NCBI GenBank assembly: GCA_003550325.1
Contig: QKWP01000869.1
Span: 70,122 to 134,121 of the forward strand
Direction: 5' to 3'
DNA length: 64,000 bases
From: Gigaspora rosea
Lineage: Eukaryota > Glomeromycota > Glomeromycetes > Diversisporales > Gigasporaceae
Shown: piece by piece, positions 1 to 11,713 of the stretch
How the letters are laid out: the number at the start of each line of letters is the position of its first letter
Numbering within the stretch: the first letter of the stretch is position 1
Notes under the pieces: generated by a model
The model's database searches: none
The model's input: the letters and a program-made list of their open reading frames with translations, nothing else
Told to the model about the DNA's origin: nothing
Position numbers and translations under genes: made by a program

Positions 1-647
1 ATTAATTTATTTAAAAGTATTTTGCTTATCCTAAATATAGTAATAAAAGGTTATAGTTTGATAGGAGCTAATACATTTAAGGAAGTCGCTATATTGTGCA
101 TTGTTTTAACATTAAATTTAATTCGAAGTAATCAGGAGTTATTAAAAACATTAAATGAGAATAGCGAAAATTTTCTTATGTATTTAATATATTAAATAAC
201 TTTAAATTATATAAAAAAGTTTGAATTTTATTTATAAATCATAATATTCTGAAAGTTACATAAGTAATATATAAAAAATTGATTACTTTAGATAAAGCGA
301 ATATATTTAAATGCATTTGTAGTTAATAAGAAACAATTAAAGAACTTGATATATGCGAAATAATTTGATTACATTAGAACTATCTTGAAAATATTTAAAT
401 AAATTCAATTTCGTATCTTCCTTTTCGTAATTTTCCTTTCAACTTCATTTGACACATTAAATTCTCTTTTCCATATACTTTTCTTATATCATTTATATAT
501 TTTTCTGCTTAATCTTTAATATAACTAAACCCTTTCGCATTTTTTTTATTTCATTTTTTATTATATACATATTATATACTCCCTTTTATTCCTCTCTCCC
601 TTTTACCTTTCTCTTCCTTTCTCTCTCTTTTTTTTTCTCTTTCTCAA
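1..647. other. AT-rich upstream region with pyrimidine-rich leader
   Basis: No coding sequence is visible in 1-540. From about 540 the plus strand becomes T/C-rich (runs of CTCTTTC and CTTTTCC up to 640) directly before the ATG at 648. Pyrimidine-rich leaders of this kind commonly precede fungal start codons. A core promoter or TATA box cannot be assigned with confidence in such AT-rich DNA. Confidence 0.4.
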
Positions 648-2561
648 ATGTCTACTCGAAAATTAGAAAAAGGTGAAAAAATGTCTGCTAAAAGACGTGA
701 AGATTTCGTAAAAATAATAGCTAAAAGGCGTGAAGATTTTTTAAATATGATAGCTAATAGACACGTATCTCTGCAAAATACTGAGGGGCTGCTGCGTAGC
801 CTACTGAAACTATTGGCTCAGGATCTCCAAGACCTTCCAATAGTTAAAATTCAATAATATAATTTTTTTATTTCGTTAATTTTTATTTATATTTAAAATA
901 ATTTAAGATCAAATTACTTTGGCTAAAATTAAGGATATGCTTATTGGGCTATCCGAAAAAGTTGATAGATTGAAGCGAAAAATTTCGAAAATAGATAGTC
1001 GTGTGTTGGAAGGTCTTAACCTTTCAAATAAAACAAAATTCATTAAAGTAATTATTATTTTTATCAGTTATTAAAATGTTTATAATTAATTTAATTTAAG
1101 TTAATAATATTTTATTTTATAATAGCAAACTTGTACAGCAATAGCTAGACGGCTAATTGCAAACAATATTTACCCTACGGAGGAACAATTTAAGACTGAA
1201 ACTAAGGAATACTGTATATTCCCGAAAATAAGCAACCTTTTTTGGCCAAAAAATTACACAAAAAAACGAGGGGTTGCTTTTTTTCGAAATGTTGAGTCTT
1301 TTGAAAAAATTGAAAAACGACTAATAAAAAGTTGTTCAAATGATACCAAATTTTTACTGTAGGTGTATTTTTATGTGCTGAACAACTTTACATAATCAAT
1401 TTTTTGAAGTTTACTTAGTAAAAAATGGTTTTATATATAGCAACTACTACTGTGTTTTTTGAGATTTTTAAAAAAAAACAGGGGGTTGCTTATTTTAGGG
1501 GATTGCTTATTTTCGGGAATATACAGTACCTCCTAGAAAATGAAGCAGAATTCTATGAAGAAATGGATAATAGAGATTGGAATACATATTGTGAAGATAA
1601 ACTTGCAAAACCTGTAAATTTTTTTATAAATTCGATTACATTCGCATTGTGTTAAATTATTGTATTTTCATTTTTTTAAATATGTTTTTAAAATATCAAT
1701 GTATTTTGAACTAATTCGAACTGTTTTAAATTCATTTGCATAAATTTATATATTAGCTCCTAGCACAATATTGATCTTGCCGAAGTCGAGTTTCCTTGAA
1801 AATTAAGAAATCAGTTTTTGCTGTTTTTGAGGAGACCCTCTTAGACCCAATTAACACAAACACTATGCCGCAAACTATTATGGAATGGAAGCAACCCGCT
1901 AAAACCAAATTATGCTATAGAAAGCTTTTTAAGCCCATAGATGTAAGTAATGCAAATGTGACCTATTTTACATGCATACTTGCGAGGTCATGGCCAGCTT
2001 CTACACCCACCAATATGCAATTAGCATACACAATAACAGTATGCCAAATATTGCTAAACGATCATTATAAAAAGCTCACTATGAGTGATGAAATAACTAA
2101 AAATAGATTAAATAAAAATATAGTAAGTAATATATAATTAATTATATTTAAATTATTTAAATATACGTAAAATAATTCTAATATTTGTAAATTTAATTAA
2201 ATAAGGATAAGTTAATAGCTAGCACTACTTGTCGCCCCTCTGCTACTAATGATGAGGATTCTTTAATGGAAGATGAACAAGTCGAAGCATCATCTAGTAA
2301 GCAGGTCGAAAACGTAAAAGGGCTCCCACCACATCTCGCACTACTAAAAAGGGCAAACAAGTTGTACAAAGCCCTGTTTCTGTCTCTGATTCTCCCCACC
2401 ATTCACATATATCCGAATTATATCAAGAATATTCGCAACATCTCACACAAAGCCAAGATAATCCATATCCCACAAGCCAGGATAATCTGCCTGTACCTTC
2501 CTCATCTTCAAGCTTTCTGCCAATACAATCTCATTCTGAAGATGCTGGTCATCATGAATAA
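648..2561 (+). pseudogene. Five-exon gene of unknown family (copy 1), disrupted
   Basis: I do not recognise a function. Exons as read: 648 to about 848, 908-1047, 1126-1612 (interrupted), about 1757-2120, and 2206-2561. Introns are GT-AG and 60-160 bp. The N-terminus is basic (KRREDF repeated). Exon 2 (LAKIKDML, then a Lys/Leu heptad-like stretch) could form a coiled coil. Exon 5 ends in a basic KRKRAP patch and a Ser/Gln-rich tail. Three lesions are visible. A 315-bp MITE sits inside exon 3, and removing it with one TA rejoins KEYLLENEAEFYEEMD in frame. There is an in-frame TGA near 1772. A one-base frame change occurs near 2295, before GRKRKRAP. Exons 2-3 match the gene at 10302 in layout and sequence. 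Homology between the two is seen directly; the pseudogene call is inferred. Confidence 0.7.
1212..1526. mobile_element. TA-TSD MITE, copy 1, inside an exon
   Basis: Terminal inverted repeats begin CTGTATATTCCCGAAAATAA and end with its complement. TA dinucleotides flank both ends (1210-1211 and 1527-1528). At 315 bp with no ORF it is non-autonomous. TA target duplication fits the Tc1/mariner-pogo superfamily (established for that group). The right arm carries a repeated GATTGCTTATTTT module. It interrupts a Tyr codon of the surrounding gene. Confidence 0.85.
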
Positions 2562-3070
2562 AATAATTTTTTTACTTTTTTTATTTCTTTATGCATTTGT
2601 TTTTTTTATATATATTTTTATATTTTTTTTATTTTATTACATATATGTATATTGTTTTTTTTTATTTCTATTACGTTTTTATATTTTTTATTTTATTTTA
2701 TATATATCTTATTTTTTATTTTATACATTTTTATATATTTTTATTTTTATATTTTTATTTTTATTCTTTTTTATGTTATAGTTAATTTTATATTTATAAT
2801 ATTATTATTTTGATTTTTATTTATATTTTTTTTGTTTGTCTTAATAAATACTTTAATTTTGTCAAAGTCTAATTAATTCAAATTAGTTTGAATTAGTTTA
2901 GTACTATGAATATCACAGCACTTAATTCTAATATTTTATTACATGAAAATATTTACTTTTATTATGCCATATTTTCGAATTATTCTAAAATAATTTAAAA
3001 GTTTTTAAACTTTAGTAATACTTTAATTTAATTATAATTGTAAAATATGCATTCTGAATTATTGTAAGTT
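2562..3070. other. AT-rich 3' flank, no gene
   Basis: After the presumed stop at 2559-2561 the sequence is nearly pure A/T with long T-rich runs. The long plus-strand frame here reads almost only Phe, Ile, Leu and Tyr from T-rich DNA, and I treat it as 3' untranslated or intergenic sequence. Confidence 0.6.
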
Positions 3071-3072
3071 TA

Positions 3073-3667
3073 CCGTATATTCCCGAAAATAAGCAACCAT
3101 TTTTGACGAAAAAATGAGGTGATTGAGTTTTTTGAAAAAATTGAAAAACTTACTAATAAAATGTTGTCAAAATGACACTAAATTTTTACTATAGGTGTAT
3201 TTTTATACGCTGAACAACTTTACTTAATCAACCTTTTGAAGTTTACTTAGTTGAAAAAAGTTATTTTTATACGCTGAGTATACATGAGGATGAAAGCATT
3301 TCGGGTTCTAAAACCTGAAATTAAAATTTGAAGACAAAATTGTTTTTGATCTATTTTACTTGAAAGACAAAATTATTTGATACTTTTTTTGAATAGACAA
3401 AATTATAAGGAACATATCTATATAAATTTTATTTGCTTTTCCTTATAAAAAATTTTAATTTTCTCTAATGAAGACGAAATAGGCCTTTTTCAAAAATCAA
3501 TTTCAGTGCCATCACTAACACTGAGCAACTTTATTTAATCGACCTTTGAAGTTTACTTAGTTGAAAAAAAGTTTTATATGTAGCAACTGCTAATGCGTTT
3601 TTTTAGATTTTAAAAAAAACAGAGGGTTGCTTATTTTAGGGGATTGCTTATTTTTGGAAATATATGG
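3073..3667. mobile_element. TA-TSD MITE, copy 2, with internal duplication
   Basis: Same family as the element at 1212: termini CCGTATATTCCCGAAAATAA and its complement, flanked by TA at 3071-3072 and 3668-3669. It is longer than copy 1. A stretch of about 60 bp (TTTTTATACGCTGA... to GTTGAAAAAAG) is duplicated, and the second half of that duplication carries a nested 239-bp element. Confidence 0.8.
3279..3517. mobile_element. 239-bp hAT-like MITE, copy 1 (nested)
   Basis: Starts TATACATGAGGATGAAAGC and ends TTTCAGTGCCATCACTA. The flanks are 8-bp duplications with one mismatch (ACGCTGAG at 3271-3278, ACACTGAG at 3518-3525). An 8-bp duplication and a terminus reading TAGTGATG on the other strand are typical of hAT elements. 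A second copy of the same 239-bp length lies at 22533-22771. Confidence 0.8.
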
Positions 3668-3862
3668 TATTTGATATTGAGCGAAATAATTTGCATAATG
3701 TTTATTTTTAGCCTTAAATTTTTATACTTAATATCGTCTTTTAAATAGTTTAATATACTGAACTTTAAATTTAAGGTTTTTACTTTATAGAATTTTATAT
3801 GTATTTAATTAATGCGAAACATTTCGAACTATTTTAAATTTTTCTAAACTGATTTAATTTTA

Positions 3863-6800
3863 TTAAAAGATATACTTATTTACTAAATAATCAATAGTTT
3901 TATCAAAGCGTGGAATTATATGAACATTATTTTTAATTGCTTCAACATTAACTATATTATATAATTCTATTAATTTAAGTCTAGAACATCCATAATGATA
4001 TTGATTCCTTTCAGACTTAAAATTATACTATCGAATTAATGTGAGATTATCCACATTTCCTTCAGTAGTTTCAACTTTGATTAATAAGTATATCTAAAAA
4101 ATTAAATATTAAAAATTTAATATTTTAAAAATCTAAAAAAAAAAACAACAAATACTGTACCAGTTCATAACAAATTCCTTTATCTGTCAAATATTCAAAT
4201 AGTTCTTCAGAATCCATAGCAACTGCTACATTGCTATACCAGGCTTTTCCATAAAAATTATCTGTTGCTCGAATTATAGAACCATTTTCTAAAGTTACTG
4301 AGCTATATATATTAATTATATAATTATTTTGGTTTGTTGAACTAAAATATATAGTTAAATATTCTAATAAATGTTCAAGCCCAGAATATATTTTAGAATT
4401 TGGCCTATAATTTTTTAATTTGTGATCAATAAATTCCTGAGCATTATTTAAACCAAATGTCCAAATTAAATTAGTAAATTTAAAAGGATTTATAGTTTTG
4501 GAATTTTTTAGTTTGCTTGATAACAAATTTGATGCAATAGCCTGTCTTTGAACCTATTTAATATAAATAAATTTAGTTAACTTTTAAAAAAATATTATAA
4601 ACATTATTAATAATTAAACAATTATTACCACTTTCATTATTTGATCCTCTATATTTTGTTTATTACTTAAATAATATGGTGTTTTAACAAAATCTTTATG
4701 AAGACTTTCATAAGTTTCAGTAGAAAATCCATTCAAACAACCATATTTTTTAATTAAATCAGTAGTATGATAGACCCATGAATGCAATTTTGGAAACTTT
4801 AATTTAGAAGCAGAATTTGTTTTAAAAAGTTTAGTAAATTTTTGAGCTCAATTTATTATTAGATTCTAAATAAAATAAAACTATATTAATATTCGATAAT
4901 AAAATTATTTAATTTAAATATTTCAAATAATTCTAAAATATTCGCAAAGTTGCAAAATTATTTACATACCTCAAAATCTTTTAAGTCGCTATCAGTGTAT
5001 TCTTCATATTGACTTAAAAGATATATATTATTCCAATTTTTATAAAGCTTCAGTAACTTATTTTGAACAGATTCGTCAATATCCAGGTTGTCCAGAACAA
5101 ATATCATAACATTCATAAGGTTACGATGCTATTTGCAGTAATTCTAGCAAGTGATTGAATACCATTTTTAAAAATTTTAAGTTCTGGAAATCTTGGAATA
5201 TTAGCTAATCTATTATCAATAGTATCCAGAATTGAAGCTCCCTAACTTTCTTTTAATAGACTGCATGTAAAATTAATTTGATGTTTAAATAATCCCAAAT
5301 CTAAATGATGCATTCTATCAATAACTATTGCTTTATAAATATTCATATCACTAAAATTAATAAAAGTATAAATGCTAATGATTATATATTGCATAGTTAT
5401 AATATTTAAAAGTTTGAAATAGTTTAATATTATTCACATGGTTGCGAAATGAATAGCATTAATTAATTATCGTAAAAGTAATATTTGCATTTGAATTCTA
5501 AATATATTTAAAATATTTTGACCCATTTTAAAATAATTCACAATAATTCAAAATTATTTAAATCTAAAATAAGTATCTAAAGTAAAGTTTGTTTTGTACT
5601 CTTTAAATATTTTTAGTATTTTGAATATTTTTAAATTATTTCAAAATTATTAGAATAAAATAAAATAAATAAAACAATAAACTTACTTAAAGTTCCAAAA
5701 GTAATTTGGTATAGATTCTATATATACTGACTTGTTTTCACTATTATTAAGACAGTTTCACATATTTTCATGATTTCTAAGCACCAAATCATGTTTAGAA
5801 AATTCTGTACTTGCCAAATCATCTCTATCTACTAAGCAAAAATAACAAGGATAATTTGAATTTGTTGATTTATAAGTCAGACAAAAGGTAGCAGCTTTTG
5901 GCCAATCTGCAATTATAGTCGAAACTTTCGGATATAACCAGACAACTTTGTTATTAATTAACATATTTATACCCAAGTTCGAATACTTTCGAATTGGTTC
6001 TAATAAAATTTCTAAACATTTATGAAATGTTTGCCTGACTGTTGGTTTATTTTTAGTAGATGTTTTAATTATTGGCAAATAACCCAATAACTGCTTTGCA
6101 TCCTGCTTATTTCTTTGCCATATAGGTATATTTTCTAGTGATATATATATTGGGTGAAGCTGGCTTTTACCCGATGTGTCACAATTTGTTGCGTCTGAAT
6201 ATAAAATAATTGATAAAAGTTTTGATCCTATAGGCAAAGAATTTTGAGCAGTTTTCCACTACATTCCATTATTTTGCTTTTTATAAATAATCTCTTAACC
6301 ATCCTTTAAAAAAAATAAAAATAGATTACTAAAAACAAAATAAATATTGTGTTTAAAAATAATATTAAAGTTATATATACCTCTATAGTTTTATCCCTTA
6401 GATTGTAACACAGGCAAATTTGCCTGCGTATTTTAAAATTTTTAATAAAATTTTAAATATTGATTTTAGCCATATCTTTTCTAAGTAAAAAATATTCTTT
6501 AAGTTTTGTTTTAGTAACTTTGTTATAAAATTTTTTTAAAATCATTAGAAAACTTTAATATAATAAATGTTTAAAGTTCTTGTATTGGCATTTTTACTAT
6601 TAAAATTTTTCTTTAGATTTTTTCAAATTTTATATGTTCCCGTCTATAAAAAAAATCTTTACTTCTAATACAAGTCTTAATTTTTACAAGTAAATCATTA
6701 AAGTTGCAATAATGAAAGTTGTCATCCTTTATATAAACTACAATATTGTCTTAAGAACTATAGTTCTAAAACTAAAACTAAATAAGATCGCAGAAAAATT

Positions 6801-7891
6801 GTAATAAAATTTTTTAAAAAAATTTTTTCTTAAAATTATCTATTTTCAGCTTATATGTAACTATAATTTATTTTCTTATAATATAAAAACTAATTTTGCA
6901 AAAAAGTAATCCTTATTTTCAAATATAATTGTACAAAGTTTTATTTAATTATTTTAGTATTTTAAAAAAGTAAATCAGAGCTAAAAAAGNAAATTTGCCT
7001 GTGTTCTACTACAATCTAAGGGATATAATTCTTTATATTCAAATTCTAAATTTTGTGCTATATCAGGAATTTTTAATATATTTTCAATCAGCTGATTAAT
7101 GGCTTATAGTATAAGAAATACTCAGTATCATCAAAATCTAATACTTTGGTTTTCTTATATGACAAGTTAGATTTAATTATTCATAAACTCTTTCCCTTGT
7201 CTAATATTTTTTGGTAATGGTGATTTTGAATGTTTTGAATGCTTATTAAAAAATGAAATAATAGCATTTTCAGCTGCATTATTTAATTTATATTTAGTAA
7301 CCAAAACATTAAATCAGCGTAAGCTTCATTAGGAAATTCTTCATGTTTCTGATCAATTTCTTCATTTGAAGAAGAGCTTTGAATATGTTCGAAGTAGGTA
7401 AAATTATCATTAGAAAATTTCTGATCATCATCAATAGTGGTTTTAAGATCGTCAAGTAAATTAGAAGTTGGGTCAACTTCAAACATGTTCGAATTTATAT
7501 TAGAATTATCTAATTCAAATAACATATTATCAAAATCACTAGCAAGTTCATCTGTATTAAATATATACAAAGGACTAGCAAGAGTGCTATCAAGATTACT
7601 ATTAGAATTAAATTGAATATCTTTAACTACTTTCGAAGATTTGCGAAACTTGATATCTTTAAATGATATCTTTTTGGCAGAAAATTCACTATTTGATTTA
7701 TATTCATTAATATCAAAAATTTCATTTTGTTTTTGTTTAATTGGTTTTGAATAATTGCGAACTTGAGCAGGATTATTTGCAAAGAGTTGTTCATCTTCAT
7801 TGCCTATAAAAACACAAACTTTCATATGTTTAGATAATAAATTGCACTTTGCAAAAGTACGTGAGCAGAAAGTGCATTTGAAGTCAAACAT
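3863..7891 (-). pseudogene. Plavaka-type transposase gene, decayed
   Basis: A transposase of the fungal Plavaka/KDZ group is the best reading. Exon 1 (7891-7283) starts with a zinc finger, CTFCSRTFAKCNLLSKHMKVC, followed by an acidic Asn/Ser-rich linker. A core exon (6237-5758) holds SDATNCDTSGKSQLHPIYIS, ENIPIWQRN and LLGYLPI, then a Cys pair (NYPCYFCLVD). The segment at about 5350-4985 carries DRMHHLDLGLFKHQ. About 4850-4630 carries LHSWVYHTTDLIKKYGCLNG. The exon at 4526-4125 has ENGSIIRATDNFYGKAW. The last exon runs to a stop at 3863-3865 (PRFDKTIDYLVNKYIF). These blocks and their order match what I know of Plavaka transposases. Lesions: a TAG in the segment near 5245 and a one-base frame break near 5120. 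A MITE fills the gap between exons 1 and 2. Confidence 0.75.
6394..7023. mobile_element. 630-bp MITE with TA target duplication
   Basis: Ends TCCCTTAGATTGTA and its complement, followed by a shared ACACAGGCAAATTT block, and flanked by TA at 6392-6393 and 7024-7025. No ORF. It lies between exons of the Plavaka pseudogene, so it arrived in an intron or helped inactivate the gene. A single ambiguous base (n) is at 6990. Confidence 0.8.
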
Positions 7892-8183
7892 TTTTAAGAA
7901 GATAAATTTTATAATTTAAAAAGTTTTGAAATGTTTTAAATATGTAAAAGTTAATTGAATTGAAAAATTTAATACAAAGAGCAAAGAAAACATTTCATCT
8001 TATTTATATCTAATTTTTTTTAATGAATATAATACATTTGATTTCATAAACTTTAAATTAATGCAATGCATTTCGAAATAAATAGATTTATTCCAAAAAA
8101 GAATAAAGCTACAATATATAAATATTTAACTCCATTTGAAAATCTGCGAATTATTTCAAATTAATGCAAACTAGGTGTTATTA

Positions 8184-8459
8184 GCAGAGATCTTTTTCAA
8201 TTTATAACAACTGCCCTACCTTGCTTTAATTCTTTGGAAGTGCGTCAAAAGTAGCCCAGGTTGGCATTTGGAGAGCATCTTCCTGCGTTGCGAGTACAGT
8301 GTAAATTTCTAATTATGTTATATAATTGGAAATTTTACTTTGTATTACAATGCAGAAAGATGCTCTAAATGCAAACCCGAGTTATACTTGGCAATCCCAA
8401 TGCACTTTTGATGCACTAAACAGGGTAGGGAGCTGTTAAAAATTGAAAAAGACCTCTGC
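8184..8459. mobile_element. 276-bp MITE with long TIRs
   Basis: The two ends pair over about 38 bp (GCAGAGATCTTTTTCAATTT at the left, its near-complement at the right, each followed by a TAACA..GCCCTACC-type block). TA flanks both ends. The middle also holds a weaker inverted repeat (GAGCATCTTCCTGC and GCAGAAAGATGCTC). Confidence 0.8.
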
Positions 8460-8849
8460 TATAGTTATTTATAATATATATTAAATTGTTACATTAACAT
8501 TTTTCTGTTTTAAAAATAGAACGATAAATATATTAAAATTATTTGGACATAGATGCAAACATATACGCAACTATTTAAAACGTTATACTTATTTTAGAAA
8601 GATAATATTAAAAACGCAAAAATTATATATAATAAAACTGCATTAATTTAGGCTGATGATCTTTAAAATTCTTAATTTTAGCCAGAAATTAAAATTTTTT
8701 AATTTTTTAGCCACCAAAAAGGAAATTTTTTAAAAAAATAGGCCTGCTCAATAGTAAAATTGGCCCAGGAACATTTTTCACTTAGTTAGCTACTGCAGCT
8801 TCATTAATAGAATTTTACGTAATTTTGGCTTAATTCTTTTTTTTTTCCT

Positions 8850-9945
8850 CTTAGGCGAGACTCGCCAAATACGACCTTTTTGATTTTATTATACTACTAT
8901 GAAAAATAGTACAAACTCATTATACAAAGAATAATACAGCATAGGCATCATCTGATTTAGCTAAACTAAACCAAATGCGAATCGCCGCACGGCATCTCAG
9001 GAGATACTGACTAGTCCATCAGCCTCGCTCCACTATACAAGGGCATTTCTCAAAGGAAATATCCTTGGAAGTGGGAGGAAAAAACTAAACTACTAAAGGG
9101 CAAATATGTATAAAGGGGGTAAAAATGAAAATGAAAAAACAAAGAAAATGAAAAAACAAATGATAGAAAAAAGAAAAAAGAAAAGCAAGACCTCGGGTCA
9201 ATTAAGCCCGGCACCAAGTGGACAATTTTAAAAATTACATGATACTAAGAAAAGTAGTCTCTACTATAACTAAAGTCAATTTATCATATGTAGGTGAAAA
9301 ACTATTACTAGAAAAAATGGTCTCCAATCTAAAAAAACTGTAGAGATAAGTATTTAAAAGAAACTACAGCTATAAGAACATTCTAGAACAAAATTTCGAT
9401 ACAAGGTTTTCTCAAACACGTGTTATTGTTGTTTATTCCGAAAGGCCAAAATCCACTTGTGACTTCATTCCAATATGGTAGCTGCATTTCCTAATTGGGG
9501 GCGATAAACATTATGAATCTTTTGGAGGGGTAAACCAAAATGCCCACTTTGTCAAAATTTCGAAAAAGACCAAAGGAACGAGGAAAGTACCAAGAGGTCC
9601 AACTTGTTTCATGGGTTTGAAACAATGTAAGTTTTGTAGTCCACAGAAAAATATGCAGCTTTTATAAAGTTCAAAACCATTTGAGCTTAATGACAAAGAC
9701 TTCCAGTTACTCAGTAATCAACTACTTTTCGATAGTTTTTGTGTTTTACTCTAGGGAGATCTATCCCAAGACTTCTTTTTCAGCTCTTTTTCAGTTGCCC
9801 CGAGTAGAACTCTTGTTCCCGAATACCCCAAAAGAAGTTTTGTAGTAAGAGGTTGCATATTATCTATAAATTTCTACAGTTCAGTTGTCGTGGAAAAGTT
9901 GGTCCAGATGATCGTCAGAAAGAGTTCTGGAGAATTTTTGTTTGG
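8850..9945 (-). repeat. Long non-coding retroposon family F2, copy 1
   Basis: Read on the minus strand, the 5' part (about 9945 downward) contains AACTCTTTCTGACGATCATC and TGGACCAAC. It aligns by eye with the starts of the copies at 42057 and 54140. The 3' end has AATAAAATC about 40 bases before an A-rich tail near 8838. I see no conserved reading frame. Two parts of the copy have little resemblance to the other copies, so the boundaries are approximate. Confidence 0.55.
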
Positions 9946-9965
9946 CATAATTCTGCGATACCTAG

Positions 9966-10030
9966 GATTAATAAAATATTACTATAAATAGGATACAATT
10001 AGAAAATATTACTATAAATAGTATATAATT
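9966..10030 (+). repeat. Short tandem duplication
   Basis: The motif AATATTACTATAAATAG(G/T)ATA is repeated twice about 32 bp apart. Otherwise 9946-10301 is AT-rich with no gene. It probably includes the promoter of the gene at 10302, with a T-rich tract at 10185-10200. Confidence 0.5.
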
Positions 10031-10301
10031 AGATAGACAATCAAATTGTTTTTATTGTTTTACATTTCAACATTTTGCAACCTTGCGCACAGTTTAAACT
10101 TTAAGCAACTTCTCCAACTATTTTTATTCATTTAATATTAAAATTTTCTTTACTTCTAAAGCTTCTTATTTATTTATTATTTATTTTAGTTTTTTTTTAA
10201 TTTACGTTTAAATTTTAAGTCCTATTTATTATTTAATACTAACTATACTACTAACATCATTTAAGTTTTTTTATCATTTTTTATCTTAAAGTATTTTAGA
10301 A

Positions 10302-10910
10302 ATGTTTAAAGGAATAAAAGTCGCTGTAAAGAAAAGTTCAAAGAAGGCCTCAAGCAAGAAGTCTAATAAGAAAAAGGCATCTCTAGAAGCAACAAGAGGT
10401 TCTGAACTAACTCAAAGCTTTTCAGAAAGATTTAATAATCTTGGAATTGGTGTTTCTAATACTTACGAAAATTCGAATATTTCTAAATGTATTTAAAAGT
10501 TTTAAACATAATTCTTTTTAATTTTTTAATCTTTTATTAATTATAATATATTTAAATAAAATTACAAGCGAGAACCTTAGCTAAGATTATCAAAAACCAA
10601 GGAGAAATACTTCACAAACTTCAAGAACTTAACTCTAAAGTCAGGAGACTAAAAAATCAGTTAAAAGAGATGGAGAAAAAAATAGATAATAATTTCGATT
10701 TTACTAATGAAAAAATATTCAAAAAAGTAAATATTTAAGTTTAAATTTTTTTAATAATATTATAAATCATTTAAAGTTATTTAATATTTATAAATATAAT
10801 TTAATATATTTTATTAAAGGACACCATAAAAGGGGCAGCTAAAATATTAATTGAAAAATCTATTTATTCTACAGAAGAGCAGATAAAATCAGAAGTAGAT
10901 AATTATGTAC
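10302..10910 (+). pseudogene. Gene of unknown family (copy 2), truncated by LTR element
   Basis: Paralogue of the gene at 648. Exon 1 (10302 to about 10488) encodes a very basic N-terminus (KKSSKKASSKKSNKKK), possibly a nuclear localisation signal. A phase-1 intron then leads to exon 2 (about 10568-10726), with LAKIIKNQGEILHKLQELNS and a probable coiled coil. Exon 3 (from about 10820) has STEEQIKSEVDNY and stops at the LTR start at 10911. Exon 3 of copy 1 has PTEEQFKTETKEY at the same place. No continuation of the gene is visible after the retrotransposon. The chosen start is the only ATG that opens exon 1. Function unknown. Confidence 0.7.
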
Positions 10911-11533
10911 TGTTACAAGCGACTATAGCCTTCAATATAGTACTTGCAACATAGCACACAGCGACAGGGATCTTGTAAAGGTCAGAGAAGATATGAAGCA
11001 GTGTGAAAGTGGAATATTACTTCACTAGAGCGGTTCGGTTTATATTTATTAAATAACAAGAGTATTATTTATTTGGCAAAGATATATTTTATTTATTTAG
11101 ATAATAATATTCAAGAGATACAATTATTTAAGTGTTAGAAGGAGGAGAAAGGGAAGTCTGAGTCTAAGCTAGAAAGCTTGTGGGTAGAAAGTCAGAAAGC
11201 TAGGGTTTATATATCTTTTTAGAAATAAATTCGTGTAAAAGTATAAAAGTATAAAAGTATAGTAATAAAGTATAAAAGTATAAAAGTATAAAAGTATAAA
11301 AGTATAAAAATATAAAGGTATAAAGGTATAAAGGTATAAAGGTATAAAGGTATAAAGGTATAAAGGTATAAAGGTATAAAGGTATAAAGGTATAAAGGTA
11401 TAAAGGTATAAAGGTATAAAGGTATAAAGGTATAAGGGATCCTTCTATATTATTCTGTGTCTCGATTATGTTATGCTAAACTATTCTTGGAATGTTCTAG
11501 ATTTTTCAATAAGGAAAAACCTATTCTATAACA
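10911..11533 (-). repeat. 3' LTR of the Gypsy element (LTR1)
   Basis: Begins TGTTACAAGC and ends TCTATAACA as written on the plus strand, with TG...CA termini. The first 300 bp matches LTR2 and LTR3. The rest differs: it has a GTATAAA(A/G) 8-mer array and a unique end (CTCGATTATGTTATGC) in place of the TGGTAGAAA array and AT-rich tail of LTR2. Confidence 0.85.
11235..11436 (+). repeat. 8-bp minisatellite inside LTR1
   Basis: About 24 copies of GTATAAAA or GTATAAAG in tandem, with the A form first and the G form later. It occupies the position that the 9-bp TGGTAGAAA array takes in LTR2 and LTR3. Confidence 0.9.
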
Positions 11534-11550
11534 TTTCCGTCCCCTTTAAG
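11534..11550 (-). promoter_or_regulatory. Polypurine tract
   Basis: On the sense (minus) strand the sequence before the 3' LTR is CTTAAAGGGGACGGAAA, abutting TGTTATAG. A purine-rich run at exactly this place is the plus-strand DNA primer site of LTR retrotransposons. Confidence 0.7.
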
Positions 11551-11713
11551 AATGAACTCCGTGAGTTATCATTTCTACTAATTTATCAAACTCAACAGGT
11601 AATAATTCATTCAGACTACTAATAGAGATATACTGTGTCCAGTATAAGTTTATAAGGTCCTGGTATTTAAAAATTTGGTAGGTTCTTTTAGCGCCTTTCC
11701 ATATTTTATTTGT

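Noticed and set aside
1425-1655. 76-codon frame across the MITE end
   Set aside because: It joins MITE sequence to the interrupted exon; its N-terminal half is the MITE arm, not gene sequence.
2591-2785. Hydrophobic Phe/Ile/Tyr-rich frames as a membrane protein
   Set aside because: They come from T-rich low-complexity DNA after a credible stop codon.
9511-9696. 61-codon minus-strand frame
   Set aside because: Lies within an F2 repeat copy and is not kept in the other two copies.
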